Source: an uncultured Collinsella sp. (lineage in GTDB: Bacteria; Actinomycetota; Coriobacteriia; Coriobacteriales; Coriobacteriaceae). From it: DNA of 60,827 nt. This document shows positions 24,047-32,392 of this stretch, piece after piece (position 1 is the stretch's first letter; each line of letters opens with the position of its first letter). The notes beneath the pieces were generated by a model. The model did not search any database. It saw nothing but the letters and a program-made list of their open reading frames with translations, and was not told where the DNA came from. The position numbers and the translations under genes are program-made. The stretch lies in the NCBI GenBank assembly GCA_938023705.1, contig CALJDJ010000044.1, positions 1 through 60,827 of the forward strand. The letters run 5' to 3'.

Positions 24047-24134
24047 ATGTGACAAAGTGACAGCCTCTTTGTCGCATCGGGGATGTTATATGCGGGATGG
24101 TGCGCCATGCGGCGTGCTGTCCCGTTCGTTTTTT
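24047..24134. repeat. Compound repeat, copy 2 (palindrome plus hairpin)
   Basis: A degenerate copy of the palindrome (24047-24077, arms ATGTGACAAAGTGAC and GCCTCTTTGTCGCAT) is followed at the same distance as at 18.1 kb by the hairpin CGGGATGGTGCGCC (24093-24106) / 24111-24124. TTCGTTTTTT comes next. The unit therefore recurs as a block of about 90 bp. It probably serves as terminator of the reductase gene. Confidence 0.8.
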
Positions 24135-24256
24135 GGCGCGGTTCGTTACATTCCTCACTGGTATCGGCCAAAAATGAGGATAGAGTAGGACAAACGCGCC
24201 GAACGTGAACGGCGGGGGAGCGGGCGAGCGCGCCCGCGCGAGAGAGGTTGCCGTCC

Positions 24257-27200
24257 ATGCTGGATCTCAGAGTTATTTGCAAAAGGTACGTTACGCAGTC
24301 GTTTACGCAGGTAGCGCTCGACAGCGTAAGCCTGTCTTTTCGCGATAACGAGTTTGTAGCCATCCTGGGTCCCTCGGGTTCGGGTAAAACTACGATGCTC
24401 AACGTCATTGGTGGACTCGACCATTTCGATTCTGGCGATCTGCTGATCGATGGCATCTCGACCAAGGACTTCAGCGACCGCGATTGGGACGCCTATCGTA
24501 ACAATCGCATCGGCTTTGTGTTCCAGAGCTATAACCTCATTCCGCATCAGACCATTTTGGAAAACGTGGAGCTGGCGCTTACGCTCACGGGCGTGGGGCG
24601 TGCCGAGCGCCGCCAGCGTGCGCGCAAGGCGCTCGAGGCAGTTGGCCTGGGCGAGCACGTTGACAAGCGCCCGAGCCAGCTTTCGGGCGGGCAGATGCAG
24701 CGCGTCGCCATCGCCCGCGCCTTAATCAACGATCCCGAGATTGTGCTGGCTGACGAGCCGACCGGCGCCTTGGACTCAACGACATCCGTACAGGTCATGG
24801 ATTTGCTCAAGGATGTTGCGCGCGATCGTTTGGTCATCATGGTCACGCACAATCCCGAGTTGGCATACAGGTACGCCACGCGCATCGTCACCCTGGCGGA
24901 CGGCAAGATCACCGACGATTCAGATCCCTTTGATGCTGCCGAGGCCGCGCGTCGCGAGGCCAAGCCCACGCGCAAAACCTCGATGAGCTTTGTGACGGCG
25001 CTGGGGCTTTCTGCCCGAAACCTCATGACCAAGAAGGGCCGTACGGCCATGACTGCCTTTGCAGGTTCGATTGGCATTATTGGCATCGCGGCGATTCTGG
25101 CGCTCTCCAATGGCGTAAACGGCTACATCAAAAAGGTCGAGGAGGACACACTCTCGAGCTACCCGCTTACGATTTCCAAACAAGATTACGACCTGTCGTC
25201 CATGATGGGCGGGCAGGGGGCCACGGATGACGATACGTCCAAGAACGAGGGTTCGTCCGACGACGGCACCGACGGCAAGGCTCAGGGGACCGATAAGATC
25301 CCTGTGGTCACGGCCGTAAAGGATATGTTCGCAAGCGTTAAGTCCAACGACATGACGAGCTTTAAGGCATGGCTCGATGCCGGTGGCGACGGCATCGATA
25401 AAGAGGTCAACGCCATTCAGTACGGCTACGGCGTGACGCCGGTTGTCTATCGTGCCGGCAAGGGCGATGAGAAGCCTGTCCGGCTGGTGCCCAACGCCAT
25501 GACCGAGGCCATGAGCGGAGGCGCGAGCTCGGCGGCAACGGTGAGCATGGATTCCATGGGAACCTCGGTCTTTAACGAGATGATTGACGACCAGAGCCTG
25601 CTCGACAGCCAGTACGATGTCGTTGCCGGCCATTGGCCTACGTCCGCCAACGAGGCCGTGATGGTGCTTTCGAGCCGCGGAACGGTGGGCGACTACACGC
25701 TCTACAGTATCGGCGCGCTGGATATCGATGAGCTCAACGACCTGGTTAACAGTGCCATGACGGCCGACGGCAAGGTCAAGACGCCCAAGACCGGCAGCGA
25801 CTTTACCTACGACGATGCACTGTCCACGACGTTTAAGGTGTTGTCGCCGGCCGATGCCTATCGCAAAAACGAAGAGACCGGCATGTGGACTGACATGTCT
25901 GGCGACGCCGACTTTATGAAAGCCAAGGTTGCCGACGGTATTGACGTGCGCATTGTGGGCGTGGTGCGACCCAACGAGACGGCAAACGCGAGCGCATTGT
26001 CCCCGGGCATTGTCTATACGCATGCGCTGACTCGCCAGCTTATGGAGCGTGCTGCCGATTCGCAGATTGTGCAGGAGCAGCTTGCCCACCCCGAGACGGA
26101 TGTCTTTACGGGCAAAACCTTCGACGAGCTGCAGGGCGAAGCCAAGCAAGGCGTGGATCTGAGCAGCATGTTCAGTGTGGACGAGGCGGCGCTGAAGAGC
26201 GCGTTCTCTCTCGATTCGTCTGCGCTCTCGGGTGCGGCCGGCGGCATGGACCTTTCTGGTCTCGACTTGTCCGGGCTGGATATTGACCTTTCGGGTGTTG
26301 GGCGAGACATCGATTTCAGCGACATCATGGCCAAGGCGCCGGTCCCGGATTTCTCGGGCATCTTTGACGGTCTGGAACTCACACCCGAGCAAATGCAGCA
26401 GGTGGGAGCACTTGCCAACCAGCTGTTTGAGGGCTTTATGCGCTCTGATCAGTTTAAGGCGCTGTCACCCGAAGATCTTAAGGATGCGTCAAAGCTTGCT
26501 GCCGCATTCTCGGCGTACCTTGAGAATGATGTCGCAGCCCAGCAATACCTGGCTCAGCTCAGGGCGCTCGGCGGCGATGCCCTGGCCGAGCGTCTGCAGC
26601 AGGTGATGGGCGACTATGTGCAAAAGCAGCTGGCTCCGTATTTGCAGCAGTCTATGGATCAGGTGATGAAGGCGGTCAGCGAGCAGATTGCGACGACGGT
26701 ATCAACCCAGCTCAAGGCGGGTGCGGCAGGGCTCATGGACCAAATGGCGACGCAGATGTCTTCGAGTTTTGCCAACCTGGCGAGCGCCATGCGCGTGGAT
26801 GCGGGCGCCTTTGCTCGTGCCATCCACTTCAACATGGACGCCGAGGACCTGGGCTCGCTCATGATGAGCTATGCCAAGGCGTCGCAGCTCACCTACGATA
26901 ACAATCTGACCACGTTGGGCTATGCGGATGAGGCAGATCCCATCTCGGTTAAGATTTTCCCGCGCGACTTTGAGGCCAAGGAGCGCGTACTCGATCACAT
27001 CGATGCGTATAACAAGCAGGTCAAAGCCGCCGGCCACGACGAGCAGGCAATCTCGTACACCGACTACATGGGCATTATCATGGGTTCGGTAACCGACATC
27101 GTGAACACCATCAGCTTGGTGCTCATCGCATTTGTGAGCATCAGCTTGGTCGTCAGCTCCATCATGATCGGCATCATCACCTACATCAGCGTGCTGGAAC

Positions 27201-27511
27201 GTAAAAAGGAGATTGGCATCCTGCGCGCGATCGGCGCGTCAAAGCGCAACGTGGCCAACGTATTTAATGCCGAGACCTTTATCGAAGGCCTCATTGCCGG
27301 CGTCTTTGCCATTGTCGTCGTGGTGGCCGTGAGCTTTCCGGTCAATGCCTGGGCGCTTGCGGCCAAGCAGGTGCCCAACCTGATGAGCCTACCCGTTCAA
27401 GACGCGCTGATGCTCATTGTAATTTCGGTGCTGCTGACGGTCGTTGCCGGCCTGCTGCCTGCTCGCAGCGCATCCAAGAAAGACCCTGTGGAAGCCCTAC
27501 GCTCCGAATAA
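24257..27511 (+). CDS. MacB-like ABC exporter, ATPase fused to permease
   Basis: The 1084-residue chain begins with an ABC ATPase: Walker A GPSGSGKT (38-45), LSGGQ near 144 and ADEPTGALDS near 168. A first membrane helix (FAGSIGIIGIAAILAL, about 270) and a very large extracytoplasmic region (about 290-925) follow. The chain ends with FtsX-type permease helices (LVLIAFVSISLVVSSIMIG, ERKKEIGILRAIGASKRNV). The extracytoplasmic part is rich in helices and includes a DLSGLDLSG-type repeat near residue 668. The start uses AGAGAGG; an in-frame TTG nine bases earlier is possible. Substrates of such exporters include peptides and lipids, and none can be named here. Confidence 0.88.
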   Translation: MLDLRVICKRYVTQSFTQVALDSVSLSFRDNEFVAILGPSGSGKTTMLNVIGGLDHFDSGDLLIDGISTKDFSDRDWDAYRNNRIGFVFQSYNLIPHQTILENVELALTLTGVGRAERRQRARKALEAVGLGEHVDKRPSQLSGGQMQRVAIARALINDPEIVLADEPTGALDSTTSVQVMDLLKDVARDRLVIMVTHNPELAYRYATRIVTLADGKITDDSDPFDAAEAARREAKPTRKTSMSFVTALGLSARNLMTKKGRTAMTAFAGSIGIIGIAAILALSNGVNGYIKKVEEDTLSSYPLTISKQDYDLSSMMGGQGATDDDTSKNEGSSDDGTDGKAQGTDKIPVVTAVKDMFASVKSNDMTSFKAWLDAGGDGIDKEVNAIQYGYGVTPVVYRAGKGDEKPVRLVPNAMTEAMSGGASSAATVSMDSMGTSVFNEMIDDQSLLDSQYDVVAGHWPTSANEAVMVLSSRGTVGDYTLYSIGALDIDELNDLVNSAMTADGKVKTPKTGSDFTYDDALSTTFKVLSPADAYRKNEETGMWTDMSGDADFMKAKVADGIDVRIVGVVRPNETANASALSPGIVYTHALTRQLMERAADSQIVQEQLAHPETDVFTGKTFDELQGEAKQGVDLSSMFSVDEAALKSAFSLDSSALSGAAGGMDLSGLDLSGLDIDLSGVGRDIDFSDIMAKAPVPDFSGIFDGLELTPEQMQQVGALANQLFEGFMRSDQFKALSPEDLKDASKLAAAFSAYLENDVAAQQYLAQLRALGGDALAERLQQVMGDYVQKQLAPYLQQSMDQVMKAVSEQIATTVSTQLKAGAAGLMDQMATQMSSSFANLASAMRVDAGAFARAIHFNMDAEDLGSLMMSYAKASQLTYDNNLTTLGYADEADPISVKIFPRDFEAKERVLDHIDAYNKQVKAAGHDEQAISYTDYMGIIMGSVTDIVNTISLVLIAFVSISLVVSSIMIGIITYISVLERKKEIGILRAIGASKRNVANVFNAETFIEGLIAGVFAIVVVVAVSFPVNAWALAAKQVPNLMSLPVQDALMLIVISVLLTVVAGLLPARSASKKDPVEALRSE

Positions 27512-27542
27512 TGTGACAAAGGGACAGTCCCTTTGTCACATT
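27510..27542. repeat. Dispersed palindrome, copy 3
   Basis: Perfect 16-bp arms (AATGTGACAAAGGGAC) flank a central A. The left edge overlaps the last two bases of the ABC exporter stop codon, so the element lies exactly at the gene's 3' end and probably acts as its terminator or mRNA-end hairpin. Confidence 0.88.
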
Positions 27543-27620
27543 GGGGGCCCAATTACCGTTCGGCACGTTAAGGGTCCCCGCTCCCCGCTTAACACTTGAC
27601 GAAGAATCTCCATCTTTATA

Positions 27621-27640
27621 TACCTATCGGTAGGCATATA
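27621..27640 (+). promoter_or_regulatory. Candidate TetR operator upstream of first MFS gene
   Basis: TACCTATCGGTAGGCATATA contains CGGTAGGCAT, a match to the CGGTAGGTAT half site that occurs twice in the TetR/aguA intergenic region. It also has CCTA-N4-TAGG symmetry. It lies 31 bases before the MFS start. The spacing of half sites differs from the perfect operator at 29859, so binding is a prediction. Confidence 0.4.
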
Positions 27641-27670
27641 GGTTGCATTGCCGATAGAAACGGAGTAACC

Positions 27671-28951
27671 ATGACTCTCATCGCACCAGCCGAAAAGGAC
27701 CGCCCCCGTGAGAGCGGCGCATTTGCTTGGATTGTCGTTATTGCGCTCGGTTTAATGTCTGCGGGAACAACCGGCACCTACAGCATCATTGCCGGCTCAT
27801 TCATCGCTCCTGTATGTGAAGACCTGGGCTTTGACTACACTTCTTTCTCTTTCTATTTCACCGCGATTCTTCTTGGCCTTGCGCTTGGGCTTCCGCTTTT
27901 GAGTCGTTTCATTCCAAAAGTAATCGGCAAACCATGGCATATTTGCGTTGAACTCGTCCTTATTGCCGCCGGCGCCGCAATGGCGTTCTACACCGAGGTC
28001 TGGATGTTCATCGTCTCCGCCGCAGTGATCGGCATCTGCTTTTCGTTCACAACGGGTGTCTGCATGTCCGATGTCATTGACCAATGGTTCAGTAAATCGT
28101 CTGGTCTTGCCATCGGCCTTGCGTGGGGCGTTAATTCTCTCTGCACGCTGCTATTGAGTCCTGTCATTACACTGGTCATCGAGCAGCAAGGCTGGCGTAC
28201 GGGTTACATCGTACTTGCGGCCGTTTCTGCAGCCATGATATTGCCCACAAGCGCATTTATCATTCGCCTTAAGCCTTCTGATCGCAATATGCTTCCGTAC
28301 GGAGAGACTACCTCCGAAACCCATGAGAGCTACAGCGCCGATGAAAAGGAAGATGTCTCTTCGGGCATGGCGCTCCGCGATGCCGCGAAAACGCCATCTT
28401 TTATTCTCTGCGCCCTTCTGCTCTGCGTGGCGCAACTCACCTGCTGCATGAACCAGCTGTTCCCGACCTATGCAAGCGAGGTCGGCTTCAATCCCATCGT
28501 GGGAAGCCTAATGGTTTCGGCGGCTTCGCTCTCCGATATTTTCCTAAATCCCTTCGTAGGCAAAACATGCGACAAGCTCGGTGCTATTAAAGCAACGGTC
28601 GCATGGACGGGAGTCAGCATTCTTTCATTCCTACTTCTCATCTTTGGCGGAAGCAACGAGACCGTTTCCATCATCGCGGCCGGCGTAAACGACGTCATGT
28701 TCGCCATCGTTGGAACTGCAATGCCGATGATTCTCCTCTCGCTCTTCGGATCACGCGATTTTGGAAGGATCTATTCGATTATTTGCTCAGCGGGCTATGT
28801 TGTCGGAGCTTTCGGAATGCCAGTCATGATGAAGGTTTACGGTATGGCAGGGTCTTTCCAAGGAGTATTCGTCTTCTGTATCATCTGCAACCTTCTGATT
28901 GCGACATTTGCTTTAGTTTCCGGTATCCTCAATAAGACTACCGCGAAATAA
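27671..28951 (+). CDS. MFS transporter (paralogue 1)
   Basis: This 426-residue major facilitator has twelve predicted helices. The N-terminal motif is GLMSAGTTGTYSIIAGSF, with a charged central loop near residues 215-240 (ETHESYSADEKEDVSS). The protein is strikingly similar to the second MFS protein at 32.4 kb; shared blocks include LTCCMNQLFPTYA, GFGMPVMMKVY-like ends and SDVIDQWF. The overall look is of the oxalate/formate-antiporter (OFA)-like group. GGAG lies six bases before the ATG. Within this locus it probably moves agmatine, a guanidine relative or the resulting amine. Substrate is inferred from context only. Confidence 0.85.
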   Translation: MTLIAPAEKDRPRESGAFAWIVVIALGLMSAGTTGTYSIIAGSFIAPVCEDLGFDYTSFSFYFTAILLGLALGLPLLSRFIPKVIGKPWHICVELVLIAAGAAMAFYTEVWMFIVSAAVIGICFSFTTGVCMSDVIDQWFSKSSGLAIGLAWGVNSLCTLLLSPVITLVIEQQGWRTGYIVLAAVSAAMILPTSAFIIRLKPSDRNMLPYGETTSETHESYSADEKEDVSSGMALRDAAKTPSFILCALLLCVAQLTCCMNQLFPTYASEVGFNPIVGSLMVSAASLSDIFLNPFVGKTCDKLGAIKATVAWTGVSILSFLLLIFGGSNETVSIIAAGVNDVMFAIVGTAMPMILLSLFGSRDFGRIYSIICSAGYVVGAFGMPVMMKVYGMAGSFQGVFVFCIICNLLIATFALVSGILNKTTAK

Positions 28952-29004
28952 CCTGACCAACGAACTGCCCTTCAGCCCTGTCATTTGTCTCCGCAAGTTA
29001 AAAC

Positions 29005-29049
29005 GAAATTGGGGCCGATTCCAACATAGCTGGAATCGGCCCCAATTTC
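29005..29049. terminator. Long perfect hairpin terminator
   Basis: A perfect 19-bp stem (GAAATTGGGGCCGATTCCA, 29005-29023, pairing with 29031-29049) has a 7-base loop. It lies between the convergent MFS and TetR genes. AT-rich stem ends supply an A/T tract on both strands, so it can act in both directions. Confidence 0.85.
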
Positions 29050-29153
29050 TATTCAACAACTTTTGCAATCATCGCGAACACGGGTTTCGAACCATTCCGC
29101 GACCCCGCAAGTCGTCGCATCGCGCTTGCCAAGGTGCCTCTGTTATTACGCGC

Positions 29154-29717
29154 CTATTTAAACATGAGTTCGACGATCCCTGCCCAAACAGCCTTTTCAT
29201 CGATGTCTTCATCTTGGGCAACGGTATTGCTCGCTCCCTCAAGTACGGTGTAAAGAATCTGCACGTACAGCATGACGTCTGTTTCATCGGAAAACGCGCC
29301 AATTTCTAGGCCATGGAGAAGGATGTCTTTAAGCGCGTCCATAGTTCGGTTGATCGCCGTTGCCTGACGTTCCTGAACTGCAGGGATTCGATTTGCCTGA
29401 ATACTGACCTCGGCCAGCACGCGACGGCGCTTTTCATCACTACGATAGCCACCTATAACCGAATTGCCGAGCTCGATAAGCGCCGCCTTGAATCCGTCCC
29501 TATCGACTATTAGCGAGTAGTCGCGCTGATAGTCGATAGTCGGAAACATACTATCTAAGAGCGTGGTGAAAATATCCTCTTTAGAGGGAAAGTAGTAGTA
29601 CACCGATGGCTTGGATATACCGACACGGTCGCAGATTTTTCCAATGGACGCCTTGTCGTAACCGACTTCTGCCACAAGATCATACATTGCGTCCAATATT
29701 TTTCCCTTTGTGCTCAC
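29154..29717 (-). CDS. TetR-family regulator of the agmatine/carbamoyl locus
   Basis: This 187-residue repressor-type protein has an N-terminal helix-turn-helix (ASIGKICDRVGISKPSVYYY, about 22-41). The C-terminal ligand domain ends VWAGIVELMFK. The start is GTG with GGAG upstream. It diverges from the deiminase gene, and a perfect ACCTACCG/CGGTAGGT palindrome lies between them. Related half sites also precede the first MFS gene. It probably represses both units and itself until a guanidino or polyamine ligand binds. Confidence 0.88.
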   Translation of the reverse strand: MSTKGKILDAMYDLVAEVGYDKASIGKICDRVGISKPSVYYYFPSKEDIFTTLLDSMFPTIDYQRDYSLIVDRDGFKAALIELGNSVIGGYRSDEKRRRVLAEVSIQANRIPAVQERQATAINRTMDALKDILLHGLEIGAFSDETDVMLYVQILYTVLEGASNTVAQDEDIDEKAVWAGIVELMFK

Positions 29718-29819
29718 GCTTCACTTCTCCATTGCAAATCACTTCCGCATTGCCAACATTATTAAGAATGGCAACGGAACATCAATTCGTGTCCAAACAC
29801 GACCACTATAAACGGTGAA

Positions 29820-29889
29820 CGGTAGGTATCGACAGGCGAATGGCAATTATACAATAACACCTACCGAACGGTAGGTATAGTAGTACTAT
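29820..29889. promoter_or_regulatory. Divergent promoters with TetR operator
   Basis: The perfect operator ACCTACCGAACGGTAGGT (29859-29876) covers the -35 zones of two back-to-back promoters. Rightward the -10 box is TACTAT (29884-29889). Leftward the -10 box is TATAAT (29851-29846). An extra CGGTAGGTAT half site lies at 29820-29829, within the start region of the leftward transcript. The layout predicts autorepression plus repression of the deiminase operon. Confidence 0.7.
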
Positions 29890-29956
29890 AGCTGGTGTAA
29901 CCCCGCTATTGTCGCGGCCGGACAGCATTGCGGGAAACCCGACGGAAGGACCAACC

Positions 29957-31195
29957 ATGTACGAGAACTATCGTATGCCGGGCGAGTTTGAGAAGCGCTC
30001 CAACGTCTATGTGACATGGCTTCCCGATTACATTCGCGCAGAGGGCTTCGATAATCGCCAGCCCTGCGTTGACGTAATTAAAGCTTTGCTTGAGTATGGC
30101 GACGTTACGGTCAATCTCAACTGTGGCACCCCCGGCTCCTACGAGGAAGCCTGCTCGCGCCTTAAAGAAGAAGGGGTGGATCTCGACCGTATCCAGATTA
30201 CGCAGTTCGAAGACTCCAACTTCTACGTTCGCGACAACGGCCCCAGCATCATGGTCGACGACGAAGGCCATTCCTATATGGTCAACCCCGCTTGGACCTA
30301 TTATGGCGTGTGGGACAAGAACTCCCCAGAGTGCCAGTCCGCACGCAGGGCAGCTGTTCACATGGCGGTTGCGCTCGGGTGCTTCGATATCGTCAATTCC
30401 GAAATGGTTTCGGAGGGCGGCGACCGCGAGTTTGACGGTCACGGCACCCTGATCGCCATCGAGGACACGGAATGCCGCAAGCGCAATCCCGAGTTCTCAA
30501 AAGAGGAAGTGGAGGCCGAGTACAAGCGCATCTACAACCTCAACAAGGTTATCTGGCTGCCGCAGCCTATGCTTGAGGACGACGACTATCGACTGGGCAT
30601 CCTCGACGAGAAGGAAGATGGAACTCCTGTCTTCGGCATGAGCTTCGCCGCCCACATCGATGAGATGTGCCGCTTTATCACCCCGAACAAGATTCTTCTT
30701 GCCGAGGTATCCGATGAGGAGGCCGCCTCGAGCAAGGCGGGCGCGGAATCGCATCGTCGCATCGACGCCGCCTACGAGATTCTACGCGCCGAGACGGACT
30801 GGGAGGGCAAGCCCTTCGAAATCGTCCGCATGCCCACTGCCGAGCCGATCGAGGTTGTCATCGCTCCCGGCGACGAGGACTACGAGCTGTATAAGGGCTT
30901 CATCGACGAAATGGGCGGCAAGTTCATGGATGGCACCCCTTGGCCCGAAGGCCCCGTTCACTTTTATGCCGCAGCAAGCTACTGCAACTTCCTCATCTGC
31001 AACGGCGTCGTTCTTGGCCAGCGTTATTACCACGAAGGCATGAGCGAAGTCGTGAAGGAGAAGGACGAGCAGGCCAAGGCGGTTCTTGAGAGCTGCTTCC
31101 CCGATCGCAAGGTCATCATGATCGACTCTCTCGCGCTTAACCTGTCCGGCGGCGGCGTGCACTGCTGGACCAAGGACGTGGCCGCCAGCTGCTAG
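29957..31195 (+). CDS. aguA: Agmatine deiminase-type enzyme (PPAD family)
   Basis: This 412-residue guanidino-group hydrolase would convert agmatine to N-carbamoylputrescine and ammonia. Family motifs are RDNGPSIM, EGGDREFDGHG (with the catalytic acidic residue), AAHIDEMCRF (His/Asp) and the terminal GGGVHCW with nucleophile Cys403. GGAAGGA precedes the ATG; an upstream in-frame start at 29909 overlaps the promoter. The neighbours are a carbamoyltransferase and two MFS carriers, which fits a deiminase catabolic route. No carbamate kinase is present in the window, and peptidyl-arginine or another guanidine remains an alternative substrate. Confidence 0.8.
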   Translation: MYENYRMPGEFEKRSNVYVTWLPDYIRAEGFDNRQPCVDVIKALLEYGDVTVNLNCGTPGSYEEACSRLKEEGVDLDRIQITQFEDSNFYVRDNGPSIMVDDEGHSYMVNPAWTYYGVWDKNSPECQSARRAAVHMAVALGCFDIVNSEMVSEGGDREFDGHGTLIAIEDTECRKRNPEFSKEEVEAEYKRIYNLNKVIWLPQPMLEDDDYRLGILDEKEDGTPVFGMSFAAHIDEMCRFITPNKILLAEVSDEEAASSKAGAESHRRIDAAYEILRAETDWEGKPFEIVRMPTAEPIEVVIAPGDEDYELYKGFIDEMGGKFMDGTPWPEGPVHFYAAASYCNFLICNGVVLGQRYYHEGMSEVVKEKDEQAKAVLESCFPDRKVIMIDSLALNLSGGGVHCWTKDVAASC

Positions 31196-31242
31196 CAAGT
31201 TCTTAAACTTGCGCTGCCTGATCCAAGCGCCACATTTACAGT

Positions 31243-31272
31243 CCCCGAGGGATATCCGTGTTTCCCTCGGGG
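31243..31272 (+). terminator. Intercistronic hairpin
   Basis: A 10-bp perfect stem (CCCCGAGGGA, 31243-31252, with 31263-31272) lies in the 121-base gap between the deiminase and carbamoyltransferase genes and has no T tract. It may be a partial terminator or a processing/stability element that sets the ratio of the two enzymes. Confidence 0.5.
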
Positions 31273-31316
31273 GCGCATTCGACACTTACCCATCAAACAA
31301 TTGAAAGGAAATAGGC

Positions 31317-32381
31317 ATGAACAACAGCCTTCGCGGTCGCGACTACCTCAACATCCACGATCTTTCCTCTGAGGATTTCCGTTACCTCATCGATCTTGCC
31401 TGGAACCTCAAGGCCCAGAAAAAGTCCGGTGTCGACCAGCGCTACTTCCCCGGCAAGAACGTTCTCGCCAACTTTGAGTGGGGCTCGACCCGCACTCGTT
31501 GCGCCTTTGAGACCTCTTGCAACGACCTGGGCATGGGCTTCACCTATCTGACCAACTCCCACATGGGCGATTGCGAGACCATCGAGGATGCCATGCGCGT
31601 CTTCAACGGCATGTATGATCTCATTGTCTATCGTGCACAAAAGGACGAGCAGTTCCTCTATGATGTCGCCGACTTGGTCGATATTCCAGTCATCAATGCC
31701 CTCACCCTCGGCGATCACCCGACCCAGATGCTCGCTGACGCTCTCACGATGGAGGAGCAGTGGGGTGGTCTGCGCACGAGCCGTGGCAAGAAGATGGCCT
31801 TCGTTGGCAACTGCGCCGGCGCCCCCGTGTGGTATGGCCGTCTGTGCGCGATGCTCGACATGGACTTCCTCGCCATCGGCCCCGACGACCTCCGTCACCA
31901 GATGTGCAAGGAAATGATCGAGGAGGTTGAGGCCTGCTACGCCAAGTACGCGCCTAACAGGACCTTCACCATCACCTCTGACCTTGATGCTCTGGACGGT
32001 GTCGACGTAATCGTTACCGAGGAGTGGCGCTACATCAACCCTGAGTGCGGCGACGAGGTTCTGGACCCTGACGACTACAACTCTTGGCTTGGCGACGCCG
32101 AGTCCCTGTACCCCTATCGCGTCACCAGTGAGCTGTGCAAGCGCACCAACAACCCCGACATCTTCTGCATGCACGAGCTCCCCTCTGTTCACAACGCAAA
32201 TCACCGCGTTGGCAAGATGTTGCTCGACCAGTGCAAGAACGACCTGCATCGTGAAATCATCACCGAGGGCTTTGAGATTGCGGACGAGTGCTTTGAGGCC
32301 AACGCGTCGGTCATCTTCCGTGAGGCAGAGAACCGTCAGCACACCATCAAGGCCGTTATGTGCGCCCTTCTGGGTCTCTAG
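31317..32381 (+). CDS. Divergent ornithine/putrescine-type carbamoyltransferase
   Basis: This 354-residue protein belongs to the aspartate/ornithine carbamoyltransferase superfamily. The carbamoyl-phosphate site is intact: STRTR (57-61), Arg106 in VYRAQ and HPTQ (134-137). The motif that contacts the second substrate is HELP (286-289) rather than HCLP of ornithine and putrescine enzymes, and it is followed by SVHN. In context it should phosphorolyse the carbamoylated product of the upstream deiminase. The altered residue means that the substrate may differ from carbamoylputrescine. GAAAGGAAA lies before the ATG. The MFS gene follows after 11 bases. Confidence 0.85.
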   Translation: MNNSLRGRDYLNIHDLSSEDFRYLIDLAWNLKAQKKSGVDQRYFPGKNVLANFEWGSTRTRCAFETSCNDLGMGFTYLTNSHMGDCETIEDAMRVFNGMYDLIVYRAQKDEQFLYDVADLVDIPVINALTLGDHPTQMLADALTMEEQWGGLRTSRGKKMAFVGNCAGAPVWYGRLCAMLDMDFLAIGPDDLRHQMCKEMIEEVEACYAKYAPNRTFTITSDLDALDGVDVIVTEEWRYINPECGDEVLDPDDYNSWLGDAESLYPYRVTSELCKRTNNPDIFCMHELPSVHNANHRVGKMLLDQCKNDLHREIITEGFEIADECFEANASVIFREAENRQHTIKAVMCALLGL

Positions 32382-32392
32382 GAGCTGTATCA

